Assembly: GCA_913057785.1 (NCBI GenBank) | Contig: CAJXPD010000004.1 | Coordinates: 25,835-89,834 of the forward strand | Source of the DNA: an uncultured Lewinella sp. | GTDB taxonomy: Bacteria; Bacteroidota; Bacteroidia; Chitinophagales; Saprospiraceae | Length of the DNA stretch: 64,000 nt | Direction of reading: 5' to 3' | Part shown: positions 48,940 through 58,980 of the stretch, in pieces | Layout: each line of letters opens with the position of its first letter | How positions within the stretch are numbered: the stretch's first letter is position 1 | The notes under the pieces: generated by a model | What the model was told of the DNA's origin: nothing | The model's input: the letters and a program-made list of their open reading frames with translations, nothing else | The model's database searches: none | Program-made: the position numbers and the translations under genes

Positions 48940-51168
48940 ATGAAAACATCCTGGATAGCAATGCTAATGGTATTGCTAATTAATCCCATCCTAGCACAAG
49001 ACACACAAGAAGAAGATAAGACCCTTTCACCTTACTTCATGGTTATAGGTGACCAAAAAGGCGTCGATCAATTGCCCCTATTGTCAACCTCTGCGGACGT
49101 GAATATTGCTGGCGTGATTGCAGATGTTACGATTACCCAAGTGTATAAAAATAATGGACAGAAGCCCATTGAGGCCATTTACGTATTCCCTGCTTCCACC
49201 CGCGCTGCTGTTTACGATATGGTTATGACCATTGGGAATCGAACGATACAAGCAGAAATCAAGGAAAAGAATCAAGCCAAGGCAGAATACGAACAAGCCA
49301 AAGCGGAAGGGAAACGAGCTTCTTTGCTGGAGCAAGAACGGCCTAATGTTTTCCAAATGAATGTCGCTAATCTAATGCCTGGTGATCGCATAGAAGTGGT
49401 ACTTAAGTACACGGAAATGTTGGTGCCTGAGAATGGTGTCTATGAGTTTGTATACCCTACCGTTGTCGGCCCGCGATACAATGAATCATCGGGAGTTGAA
49501 AACCAGTTTGTTGCGAATCCTTATCAGCAATCAGGAGAATCCCCCTCATATAACTTTGATATCGATGTTTATTTATCAGCAGGCCTTCCGATTCAAAATA
49601 TTAGCTCAACTACTCATAAGGTAACTATCGACTATGAGGGACGAAAAGCAGCTGAAATAGCCTTGGACCCATCAGAAAAGAGTGGCGGGAATCGAGATTA
49701 TATTCTCCAATACCAATTGAGCGGCGGAGAGATTGAATCAGGTATGCTGCTGTATGAACACAAAGGCGAGAACTACTTTCTCACCATGGTTCAACCCCCA
49801 AAACGAGTTACGCCAAAGAATATCCCAGCCAGAGAGTACGTCTTTATTGTTGATGTTTCCGGTTCAATGAGAGGGTTTCCATTGAATATATCCAAAAAGC
49901 TCTTGAGAGACTTGATTGTTGGTCTACGCCCCACTGACCGCTTCAATGTCCTCTTGTTTTCCGGAAACTCTGGTTGGTTGGCTGAGGAATCGATCGAGGC
50001 TACAGAAGTAAATGTCGAAAAGGCAATCAACGTGATTGATAAACAGTACGGAGGAGGGGGAACACGTCTACTCCCAGCCATGCAAAAGGCTCTAGCTATG
50101 CCACGTTGTGATGATAAATTATCTCGTTCAATGGTAGTAGTGACGGACGGCTATATCAGCGTGGAGCAAGAGACTTTCGACCTCATTCGCAATCGACTGA
50201 ACGAATCTAATCTTTTTACTTTTGGAATTGGAGCAGGGGTAAATAGACATTTATTGGAGGGCATGGCTCATGTAGGTATGGGAGAACCATTGATCATTAC
50301 AGCTCCTGAAGGGGCACATGAGAAAGCGGAAGATTTTAGACAGTACATCAGTCAGCCGGTCTTGTCACAAGTAAATGTGGAATTCGAAGGCTTTGAAGCT
50401 TATGATATCCAACCCTCTTCGGTACCTGATGTTTTGGCAGATCGCCCCATCTTGATATTCGGTAAATACAAAGGGAAACCCGAAGGAAAGATTCGTATCA
50501 AAGGATATACTGGCGCTGGTCCTTTTGAAAAAGTATTTGATGTTGGACAATACCAAACTTCCCGAAAAAATGCTGCGCTTCGGTACCTCTGGGCAAGAGA
50601 GAAGATTCGCTTACTCGATGATTACAATCAAGTTTCCCATTCCGATGAGCGCATTGCTGAAGTTACTGAACTCGGTCTAAAATACAATCTGATAACCGCC
50701 TACACTTCTTTTATCGCCGTAGACAATGAAATAGTAAGAGATGAAAATGGCGACATCGTCAGTGTTAAGCAAGCATTACCACTTCCATCAGGAGTAGAAA
50801 ATACGGCTATAGGCTTTGATGGAGCTATCGAAGGAATAGTAAGAAAACACAAAACCCCTAAGGCGCGCCCTCTGAAATTAACCGTTGAACAAGCTAAAAG
50901 TGGACTAGGACAATCTACGAATGAGCTACTACAGAAAGAATTACAGACCTTCCTGGATCAATTGTCACTATGTCCAGTTGATACCAAAGCGGATACCTTT
51001 GAAATGGCGATTACGCTTGATGTACTTGGTAGGATTTTGAGTGTGGAAGTTGCCAAGGTAGATGAGGAATTATCGAAGTGCTTGCAAGCCTCTTTAGAAA
51101 AACATTACCTCTTCAGTTGCTTCCATACTCAACAGATTACGCTTGAATTTGAGTTGACAGCGAAGTAA
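48940..51168 (+). CDS. VIT and VWA domain protein
   Basis: ADVTITQVYKNNGQKPIEAIYVFPASTRAAVYDM; REYVFIVDVSGSMRGFPL. Confidence 0.95.
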   Translation: MKTSWIAMLMVLLINPILAQDTQEEDKTLSPYFMVIGDQKGVDQLPLLSTSADVNIAGVIADVTITQVYKNNGQKPIEAIYVFPASTRAAVYDMVMTIGNRTIQAEIKEKNQAKAEYEQAKAEGKRASLLEQERPNVFQMNVANLMPGDRIEVVLKYTEMLVPENGVYEFVYPTVVGPRYNESSGVENQFVANPYQQSGESPSYNFDIDVYLSAGLPIQNISSTTHKVTIDYEGRKAAEIALDPSEKSGGNRDYILQYQLSGGEIESGMLLYEHKGENYFLTMVQPPKRVTPKNIPAREYVFIVDVSGSMRGFPLNISKKLLRDLIVGLRPTDRFNVLLFSGNSGWLAEESIEATEVNVEKAINVIDKQYGGGGTRLLPAMQKALAMPRCDDKLSRSMVVVTDGYISVEQETFDLIRNRLNESNLFTFGIGAGVNRHLLEGMAHVGMGEPLIITAPEGAHEKAEDFRQYISQPVLSQVNVEFEGFEAYDIQPSSVPDVLADRPILIFGKYKGKPEGKIRIKGYTGAGPFEKVFDVGQYQTSRKNAALRYLWAREKIRLLDDYNQVSHSDERIAEVTELGLKYNLITAYTSFIAVDNEIVRDENGDIVSVKQALPLPSGVENTAIGFDGAIEGIVRKHKTPKARPLKLTVEQAKSGLGQSTNELLQKELQTFLDQLSLCPVDTKADTFEMAITLDVLGRILSVEVAKVDEELSKCLQASLEKHYLFSCFHTQQITLEFELTAK

Positions 51169-51200
51169 ACATTGTTGTCTAATTTATTCTCTAACAAAGT

Positions 51201-52307
51201 ATGCACAGTCCTATGAAAAGGTCATTTCAAATCTTTAGCCTATTGTTGGGGAGCTTGCTCCTCTTCTTGACCTGGTCTTTCCAGCCTGCAATAGCGCAGT
51301 TGGGGAGTGAAAACCAAATGAAAAATGAACTATCCGCATTGCCTATTCCCTATACTGCAAGACAGGATATCACTTTCCTTTTAGGAAAGGACAAGGACTA
51401 TAATAATCCTTACTTCAAGCAGGCAAGCCGCTATTACCGGCAACACCCTGAGGACCAAACGGAGTTTGTAATAGATACGTGCCAATCTTTGTTGGCCGTG
51501 AGAAATTACCTGAATGAACATACTCCTAACAATGGTCGCCCGTGGGGAAAGATCAACTTGGTTTTCCATAGTAATGAATGGACGGGGATGGGGGTGCCAA
51601 CCCTGCCCGGAGGTAAGCGAACGACGGAGGCATCCCTGGCAAATGCTATTGGTCAGGGAGTGTTTCCTCCACTAGATAAAGATGTAGTAGATGCGTGTAC
51701 AGAAATGGTCTTTCATGGCTGTGCATTTGGTCGGAACGAAGGGCTTTTGACGGCCCTTCGCGCCGCTTTTATTCCGCGTGAAGTAGAAACTACTATAAGC
51801 GCTTCTCCTTACTTCGTAATTTTTGATGAGCAACGGAATGGATACCCCAAACGCTATCTGGCTGACTATTGGTATACATTTTACCGTACAGGAAACCGGC
51901 CGGTGGATAGCCAATTAGTGAGTCAACTTAAGCGAAAATATCCGGATGTAGTAGTGGATTGGGCCGCTGCATTGCAACAGCAACAGGCCACCTATGGAGA
52001 AGATGCCTTCCACTATACTTTTAAAGTTCCCATCGTGTGGACGGTCACCTATCCCAATGCTGCTGATCGTCCATCCATTAAGACCTGGAAGGAGCAGCGT
52101 CGATGGTTGGATCAACAAAATGAAATGCAAGCGATTTTTGAAAAATACCAAATTCCGGAACATCAATTCAGTTGGTACCTGAGATATGTAGATCATGAAT
52201 TCGAGGATGGCTCCAAAGAACCAGCGATCAAGGCAGTAGGTTTTTGTACGGTGCTTTGCGTTTTGCAGGAGGTGAAAAATCCTGTGGCAAGCTTAGTAGT
52301 CAAGTAG
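51201..52307 (+). CDS. Secreted protein of unknown function, possible caspase-like fold
   Basis: Signal peptide; NLVFHSNEW and TEMVFHGCAFGRNEGLLTALRAAF. Confidence 0.65.
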   Translation: MHSPMKRSFQIFSLLLGSLLLFLTWSFQPAIAQLGSENQMKNELSALPIPYTARQDITFLLGKDKDYNNPYFKQASRYYRQHPEDQTEFVIDTCQSLLAVRNYLNEHTPNNGRPWGKINLVFHSNEWTGMGVPTLPGGKRTTEASLANAIGQGVFPPLDKDVVDACTEMVFHGCAFGRNEGLLTALRAAFIPREVETTISASPYFVIFDEQRNGYPKRYLADYWYTFYRTGNRPVDSQLVSQLKRKYPDVVVDWAAALQQQQATYGEDAFHYTFKVPIVWTVTYPNAADRPSIKTWKEQRRWLDQQNEMQAIFEKYQIPEHQFSWYLRYVDHEFEDGSKEPAIKAVGFCTVLCVLQEVKNPVASLVVK

Positions 52308-52513
52308 TTTGGTCAATTGATTTCAGAAGTTTCTGTCTTAGGTGAGGACAAATGTATTAAGAAAAACGTTTATGTATTGTATTTTGGATTAGGTGTTGAT
52401 TTTTCCGAATACATCAAGAAGCTGACAAAAAATCAGAAAAAAAATGCTTCTGATACATAACCGTAAAATTTAATAAGATTTACCCACGTTAAAGAATCAA
52501 AAAAGATAGAAAT

Positions 52514-53242
52514 ATGTCAAGAAAAGAATTGTCCTTATTCCTGTTCTTATGCCTAAGCGCGCTAACCATACATGCACAGCAAACACAAGTCATCGAAAAA
52601 TATATGTCCAAATTTGAAGAAGGGTTTGAATTCGAGCCTGGTCTCTATACTTCTTTAGATGATTGGAAGAATAATGAACCATCCATCCCGATCTATTGGA
52701 TCATCGGTTACGAACCAGATGGTAGTGATCCCAAGACTTTCTTGAGCCAAGAAATGAAAAAGAAAAGTATTGATTGTATCGACCCAGAAGGTCGTACCTT
52801 CAAAATCAAGCCTAAAAAACTGTGGGGCTATAGCGATGGCGAAAATGTATATAAGGACACATATCAATTGACAAAAGTAGGTTCTATCTGTTACTTTATT
52901 GAGGGCAATGGTAAAGGAGGCGGAGTAGACATGTCCGCAATGACGGCAAAAGGAGATGAAGCAGAATATACCCCTCCGCCAAAAGGAGCCAAGGAATATC
53001 TCTTCGATTTCAATACAGGTAAAATGATGAAATATAGCGCAAAGAGCTTTGAAAAGATCATTGCCAAGGATGGTATCTTGTTAACTGAATTTACCAAAAG
53101 AGACAAGCGTGAAAAGGAGGAAATTTTCCCCTTTATTGCCAAGTTTAACCAGCGCCATCCGATTCACTTCAAGGTTGAAAAACCATTGGAGGAAGAAGAA
53201 GAGGGTTTAGAAGAGGCAAAACCTGAAGGTGTAAACAACTAG
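52514..53242 (+). CDS. Secreted hypothetical protein
   Basis: 242 aa with signal peptide MSRKELSLFLFLCLSALTIHAQ. Confidence 0.65.
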   Translation: MSRKELSLFLFLCLSALTIHAQQTQVIEKYMSKFEEGFEFEPGLYTSLDDWKNNEPSIPIYWIIGYEPDGSDPKTFLSQEMKKKSIDCIDPEGRTFKIKPKKLWGYSDGENVYKDTYQLTKVGSICYFIEGNGKGGGVDMSAMTAKGDEAEYTPPPKGAKEYLFDFNTGKMMKYSAKSFEKIIAKDGILLTEFTKRDKREKEEIFPFIAKFNQRHPIHFKVEKPLEEEEEGLEEAKPEGVNN

Positions 53243-53273
53243 AGCGACATAAGATATTATAATACAATATTAT

Positions 53274-53311
53274 TGAAGGCATCGAAGGAATATAGCTCCT
53301 TCGATGCCTTT
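53274..53311. terminator. Terminator hairpin
   Basis: AAGGCATCGAAGGA-loop-TCCTTCGATGCCTTT. Confidence 0.8.
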
Positions 53312-53316
53312 CTATT

Positions 53317-54672
53317 TTATTTACAGCCCAAATCCTGGGCGGATTGTTGGTCATTGTTCGGGAAGCAATTACCAGAAAGAATGTGTGGCGGCTGGTATCT
53401 ACCCAAATCTGGATCTCTTAACGAAACCTCCAAAAAGGTTGTTAGCTGATCAATTTCTTCTTCTGTTAGGTTAAGCGGGCGAAAGTCTTTAGGCAGCTGA
53501 CTACTTAATACATTCGGGTTTTCTGCTGCCGCTACATTTTTGTAGTTGACCACCTCTCTGACTGAGGTAAAACTACTGCCATGCCCATAAAAAGGAGAAT
53601 CTGCCAAGTTATATAATTGAGGGACTTTAAACTTATAGAAATCCCAGGGGCGATTCGTGAAGCTTGCCCGGCCTAAATTTGCTTTATCCTCTAGCGATGT
53701 ACCCATGGTTGGGAGGGCAGTAGTGGCCAAGTCGTTCATGCCCAGAGCATAAAAATTCATGGAATTTAGTGCTGGGCCAGTATGACAACTGAAGCACTGT
53801 GCTTTCCCAAAGAACAAGATGGCACCTAACTTTTCATCTCTACTCATGGCATTTTCTTTACCATTTAACCATTCTTGAAAGGGGGCTTGATTAGCTAGTA
53901 CAGTACGTTCATAGGCGGCGATGGCCAGACCAGCCATTTCCCGAGAGTATCTATTGCTAATAGGAACATCTGAGAAGACTAGATCGAAAGCCTGTTTGTA
54001 CCCCAAGGATTCCACTATCTCTTCAGTTATCTCCAATCGGTGGACTTTTAAGCCCGCAATAGCTTGGGTTTCTAATCCTTCATATCCCAGGTGATTGACT
54101 TCTTTAGGCGTCCCTTCCGTCCAAGCATATTCAGTATCTCGATTCATGCCGGTCGCCCCAAACTGTCCATTCCAAAGTGTGATTCTTTGATAGGCACCAT
54201 TCATAGCTGATGGTGTGCGTATGGGTTGTACATCAAGTTCCTCCTCTGCGTAATGGTGAGCCACCACTCTACCTTCCCCATTTTTACCAAAACCTATGCC
54301 TCCTTCACCTATACCTTGGTGCCTTCCAGCTTGAAAACCCGCGCTGGCAAAATGACAGGAAGCGCATGAATAGGTACCCGTTCCGCTCTCTAACATAGCC
54401 GCTTGAGCAATGCCAGTTTCATGAAAAAGCATTTGGCCAAGATCTACCTTATTAGTAGTTATTGGATTTTTTGGGTCCTGTGGAATACTGCTGTAATCAT
54501 TGCTTTCAGGTAGTTTAAAGAAGGAAGTACTTCCGTTGGGTGCCGCTTCTTCCAATAGTTGATTGAGGTCAAAGTCAACTCCCCCTTCCTTAATTCCTTC
54601 TTTTTGGCATGCAACAGAAAACAGTAGCAATGAAATTGCTAGGAGTTTAGAAATGATTGTAAAGTTCTTCAT
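53317..54672 (-). CDS. MauG-like di-heme cytochrome c peroxidase lipoprotein
   Basis: CASCH and CFSCH heme motifs; lipobox LLLFSVAC; start 54672 preferred. Confidence 0.92.
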   Translation of the reverse strand: MKNFTIISKLLAISLLLFSVACQKEGIKEGGVDFDLNQLLEEAAPNGSTSFFKLPESNDYSSIPQDPKNPITTNKVDLGQMLFHETGIAQAAMLESGTGTYSCASCHFASAGFQAGRHQGIGEGGIGFGKNGEGRVVAHHYAEEELDVQPIRTPSAMNGAYQRITLWNGQFGATGMNRDTEYAWTEGTPKEVNHLGYEGLETQAIAGLKVHRLEITEEIVESLGYKQAFDLVFSDVPISNRYSREMAGLAIAAYERTVLANQAPFQEWLNGKENAMSRDEKLGAILFFGKAQCFSCHTGPALNSMNFYALGMNDLATTALPTMGTSLEDKANLGRASFTNRPWDFYKFKVPQLYNLADSPFYGHGSSFTSVREVVNYKNVAAAENPNVLSSQLPKDFRPLNLTEEEIDQLTTFLEVSLRDPDLGRYQPPHILSGNCFPNNDQQSAQDLGCK

Positions 54673-54862
54673 GTAAACAAACGATTTAGACAAAAAATGA
54701 AATCTGTCCTTAGTGTGTCCAAACGTTTGTATATTCTGAATAAAAGAGGGGATGGCTGCCAATGTAGGGCAGGTCTTAAGACGATTGTTTACTGGATGTG
54801 AGTTTGCTTAGATTGACTAGAATAGCAGAAAAATGGGGGGAGTTTCGTATTCAACTACAAGT

Positions 54863-54880
54863 TACATTATTATTAATGTA
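54863..54880. promoter_or_regulatory. Perfect dyad in divergent promoter region
   Basis: TACATTA-TTAT-TAATGTA. Confidence 0.5.
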
Positions 54881-55020
54881 TATTCAAGATGCCCTAACAT
54901 TAATTTCCACTTTGACGCATACTTTACTGTTGCCGCAAGGAACGGATAAAATCAAAAAAGAACAGGATTAGTTTAATTCCGGCTGGAAATTAGTATTATC
55001 GTTGGCATAAGCCAACTTTT

Positions 55021-56370
55021 ATGAAACAAGATCCTTATTTGCTTACCCAGGACCGGATTGCTGCGCCGCCGGTTCGTTTCCGTGATAAACTAAAGTATCT
55101 AGGCCCTGGATTCGTGTTATCTGCTTCCATTGTAGGATCTGGTGAACTTATAGCTACTACTACTTTGGGGGCCGAAGCTGGCTTTATTACCTTCTGGGTT
55201 ATAATCATTAGCTGCTTGGTAAAAGTAGCTGTGCAGCTGGAGTTTGGTAGGCATACCATCATGACGGGAGAAACAGCTATGCAAGCTTTCAACCGCCTGC
55301 CAGGGCCACGTTTTGGCAAGGCCAAATGGCCGATATGGGTGTTTTTCTTTTTGATGGTCGTGAAAATTCTACAGGTCGGTGGTATCCTGGGCGGAGTCGC
55401 CATTATTTTGCATCTAACCTTTCCCGCCTTACCCTTGTGGATTTGGGTAAGTCTCATAGCGATAGTTGTCTCTCTGATGATCTTCCGGGGATATTATAGC
55501 TTCATTGAGAAGTTTTCCTTGATCATGATTGCCGTCTTTACCATCTTCACTTTTATATCCTTGTTTTTTCTTAACGGTACGCCTTATGCCATTCAATGGG
55601 AAGATGTACAGGCAGGTTTAGGTTTTAATCTACCCAAGGAGGCGGTGGCAGTAGCTTTTGGAGCCTTTGGGATTACTGGCGTGGGAGGGGACGAAATCAT
55701 AGCTTATACCTATTGGTGTTTGGAAAAGGGCTATGCCGCTAAAACGGGGCCAAGTGAAGACGGAGTAGATTATCAGAATCGGGCTAAAGGCTGGATGAAT
55801 GTTATGTATCTGGATGCTATTCTAGCAATGGTTGTATACACCCTCGTGACTGCGGCATTCTACTTGCTAGGGGCGGCAGTACTCCACGCTCAGGGGGAGG
55901 TACCGGAAGGTTATCAGATGGTGGAAACATTGTCAAGTTTGTATACGGAAACACTAGGTGCTGGGGCCAAGACTGCTTTTATGCTAGGGTCCTTTATTGT
56001 CCTCTTTTCTACTCTTTTTGCTGCTTTGGCCGGCTGGACCCGGCAGTTCTCGGATATCTTTGGCCAAATAGGTTGGATTGACTTTTTTGATCTAAAGCAA
56101 AGGCAAAGATCTATTGCTGTTTTGGCCTGGGTATTTCCGGTACTTTGGGGTGCATTTTTCCTCTTTATAGAAATGCCAGTTTTTATGGTGCTCACTGGAG
56201 GAATAGTAGGTTCGCTGATACTCTTTTTAGTTGTCTTTGCCGCCTTGCACTTTCGGTATCGAGAGACGCCTGCTTATTTTCAACCCAGCCGGATGTACGA
56301 TATTTTCTTTTGGTTAAGTATCGTATCAATCGTGTCAGTTGGGATATATGGCATTGCAAAATTACTATAG
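55021..56370 (+). CDS. Nramp-family-like transporter with non-canonical TM1/TM6 motifs
   Basis: LKYLGPGFVLSASIVGSGELIATTTLGAEAGF and FGAFGITGVGGDEIIAYTYW. Confidence 0.85.
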   Translation: MKQDPYLLTQDRIAAPPVRFRDKLKYLGPGFVLSASIVGSGELIATTTLGAEAGFITFWVIIISCLVKVAVQLEFGRHTIMTGETAMQAFNRLPGPRFGKAKWPIWVFFFLMVVKILQVGGILGGVAIILHLTFPALPLWIWVSLIAIVVSLMIFRGYYSFIEKFSLIMIAVFTIFTFISLFFLNGTPYAIQWEDVQAGLGFNLPKEAVAVAFGAFGITGVGGDEIIAYTYWCLEKGYAAKTGPSEDGVDYQNRAKGWMNVMYLDAILAMVVYTLVTAAFYLLGAAVLHAQGEVPEGYQMVETLSSLYTETLGAGAKTAFMLGSFIVLFSTLFAALAGWTRQFSDIFGQIGWIDFFDLKQRQRSIAVLAWVFPVLWGAFFLFIEMPVFMVLTGGIVGSLILFLVVFAALHFRYRETPAYFQPSRMYDIFFWLSIVSIVSVGIYGIAKLL

Positions 56371-56425
56371 TGAATAATACGCTTGCAGCTGCAACTTCTA
56401 TACTATCTTGACCGTCTTTTAAGGG

Positions 56426-57559
56426 ATGATGGAAACCTTTCAAGCAGAATTAGACTGGTTGTCTACCCTGATTCTTTGCGGGATACTGCAATGTTTAGGC
56501 TTGCTATATGTTTTATGGTCCAAGCCAAGATGGGCTGGTCAGCTGGCCTTATTGGGGTTATTCTCAGCACTTTTGTTACTACAATTAGAAGCTTTCCTCA
56601 TTCATACTGGATATCTATTCTATACCCCACATCTACTAAATATTTCCGCCCCATTTCTGCTTACCCTGGGTCCTTTTACCTGGTGGTATTTTCTAAGCTC
56701 TACCCGTCAAGAATTGACGCCTAGTCTATGGCTTCACTTTTTGCCAGCCTTGCTGTACTTCTTTTATTCCTTTTTCTTTTACTTACAACCTGCCCAGTAT
56801 AAGATCTATGCTTTGATCGCACAATTTCACGGGCATGTAGAGATGGAGAGAGTTTTTCCCATCTGGCGGACTGATCCATGGGGGATCCAGGGTTGGGTAA
56901 TTGTTGAGGGAGCTAGCCTACATTTGCTGAGCTATGGCATATTAACGTGGCTTTTAATTGGCAAAAGAACAGCAGGGAAAAAACAGACACGCTTGCTTTT
57001 TTTGAGCGGCATATTAGCTTGCGCCGGCATGATCATGCTGCTCTCGGAAGGCGGTGTGATCAATGGTGTCAATATTTATTCAACCTTGCTGCCCGATTAC
57101 TTTCCCAAGTTGTTCAGTTCTGTTCTAGTGTATACGCTCTCTATTCTGATGCTGAAAAATGGAGATTTCTTTGGTAAACCTAAGGCGAGATATCGGAAAT
57201 CTGGACTCCAGGACAGCCTGCGCCAACGGAAGATTCAACAGCTATTGGCATTATTCGAAAAGGAAAAACCATTTCTTCAACAATCCTACAGCCTCGCTCA
57301 ATTAGCGGACCACCTGAGTTTATCTCCTCACTTGACATCTCAATTAATCAATGAGGGTCTGCAAAAGAAGTTCTTTGAATTGATCCACGATTATCGCATA
57401 AAAGAAGCTAAGATTCAGTTGGTGCAAAAAACTGAGCCACCCAAGATGGAATATTTGGCCTATGCATTAGGATATGGCTCGAAATCTGCCTTTTATTCGG
57501 CCTTTAAAAAAGTGACGGGTTTAACCCCCCTTCAATACCGCAAGCAAAATCAGTTCTAG
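56426..57559 (+). CDS. Membrane-anchored AraC-family regulator
   Basis: N-terminal TM segments; C-terminal YSLAQLADHLSLSPHLTSQLINEGL...YGSKSAFYSAFKKVTGLTPLQYRKQ. Confidence 0.92.
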   Translation: MMETFQAELDWLSTLILCGILQCLGLLYVLWSKPRWAGQLALLGLFSALLLLQLEAFLIHTGYLFYTPHLLNISAPFLLTLGPFTWWYFLSSTRQELTPSLWLHFLPALLYFFYSFFFYLQPAQYKIYALIAQFHGHVEMERVFPIWRTDPWGIQGWVIVEGASLHLLSYGILTWLLIGKRTAGKKQTRLLFLSGILACAGMIMLLSEGGVINGVNIYSTLLPDYFPKLFSSVLVYTLSILMLKNGDFFGKPKARYRKSGLQDSLRQRKIQQLLALFEKEKPFLQQSYSLAQLADHLSLSPHLTSQLINEGLQKKFFELIHDYRIKEAKIQLVQKTEPPKMEYLAYALGYGSKSAFYSAFKKVTGLTPLQYRKQNQF

Positions 57560-57642
57560 TACTTCCCGGTCCGTCAGTACTCATTACTTTGGTTCTTTGT
57601 TGATCTGAATGCAGACTTTCCTGAATATTCAGACAAAAAGAC

Positions 57643-58893
57643 ATGATCATTCGACTGAAGAACTTATCATTACTAAGCATTTGCTTATTGATCAACTTCT
57701 GCCTTTATGCACAGATTCAGGACTTGACTCCAGAGCAGTGGCTGGAGGATTTACAATACTTAGAAAACAAGTTGAACAAGCAATTCAAAAATCCTAATCC
57801 GGATCTTCCCGTAGTTCTTTTCGACGGTTTGCAAAGACTAAAGGGGCAAGTAGGACACTTATCCAACGAGAAGATGGCCATTGAATTGGGCAAAACCTTG
57901 GCTACTCAACAAGATGGTCATACAGAATTAGACCTCATGCAGACAGCTGTAGGGTTTAATCGATTTCCACTCAATTTTTACTTTTTCGGTAAAGATCTAT
58001 TCATCGTGAATGCGAATACTGACCATCAAAACTTGTTGGGCCAACAAGTGCTCGCATTTGAAGGGGTGGACATTGATGAGCTATACCAACGTCTTATACC
58101 CATCATGCCGGCGGATAATAAAATGGAAACCATACATATGGCTCCGGTCTACATGATAGCTCCCCGCCTCCTATTTGAATTGGGCCTAATTTCTAATCCA
58201 AATTCGGTAATACTACAATTGGCTGATGGTACCGAGGCTAAGATTGTTGGGTTGACTATAGAGGAATATCAGAAGCAGGAATGGAAGAATGTTAAGGATC
58301 AAAAAGATTTGACCTATCCGCTATATCTGCGTCACAGAAACAAATCCTATTGGCATCAATACCTCGATGAGAACAACATTTTCTACTTTAAGTACAATCG
58401 GGTAAAGAATCAAAAAGGAGAAAAGAGCATAGCGGGGTTCACGAAGGAGATGTTTGCCGAAATAGATCGTATTCGTCCCGATAAGCTGGTTATTGACATG
58501 CGGAACAATCGAGGGGGGAATTACAACTTAAGTAAGCCACTCATCAAAGGTATTTTGAAGCGTCCTTGGCTAAATCAAAGTGGTAAAATCTTCATTTTTA
58601 CTAACCGCACTACCTTTTCAGCGGCAAGTGCCACTACCCTTTTCCTTAAGCGAGATGCTAAAGTTACTATTGTTGGTGAGTGCTCCAGAAGCAAACCTAA
58701 CGGCTCACAGAATAGTGAGGTTATGGAGTTGCCAAACTCCCACTTGAGAATATCTTATACCAACCGATTGATAGTGCATTGGCCGGAAAAGGGGAAAGAG
58801 AAGCTTCCTCCTTTAGATGTTCCTATAGCCTTGCGTTTTCAGGACTATGCTACAGCAAAAGATCCTTTGTTGGATTGGGTGTTGGCACAATAA
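57643..58893 (+). CDS. S41-like (C-terminal processing) peptidase
   Basis: PDKLVIDMRNNRGGNYNLSKPLI; IFIFTNRTTFSAASATTLFLKR. Confidence 0.8.
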   Translation: MIIRLKNLSLLSICLLINFCLYAQIQDLTPEQWLEDLQYLENKLNKQFKNPNPDLPVVLFDGLQRLKGQVGHLSNEKMAIELGKTLATQQDGHTELDLMQTAVGFNRFPLNFYFFGKDLFIVNANTDHQNLLGQQVLAFEGVDIDELYQRLIPIMPADNKMETIHMAPVYMIAPRLLFELGLISNPNSVILQLADGTEAKIVGLTIEEYQKQEWKNVKDQKDLTYPLYLRHRNKSYWHQYLDENNIFYFKYNRVKNQKGEKSIAGFTKEMFAEIDRIRPDKLVIDMRNNRGGNYNLSKPLIKGILKRPWLNQSGKIFIFTNRTTFSAASATTLFLKRDAKVTIVGECSRSKPNGSQNSEVMELPNSHLRISYTNRLIVHWPEKGKEKLPPLDVPIALRFQDYATAKDPLLDWVLAQ

Positions 58894-58895
58894 AA

Positions 58896-58930
58896 AAGGC
58901 GCGGAGAAAAATCGCTTCTCCACGCCGATA
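58896..58930. terminator. Terminator-like hairpin
   Basis: GGCGCGGAGAA...TTCTCCACGCC, one mismatch. Confidence 0.6.
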
Positions 58931-58980
58931 CACACATTTGAAACACTATTATTACACGCTTTTATTCTTTAGCTATTCAT

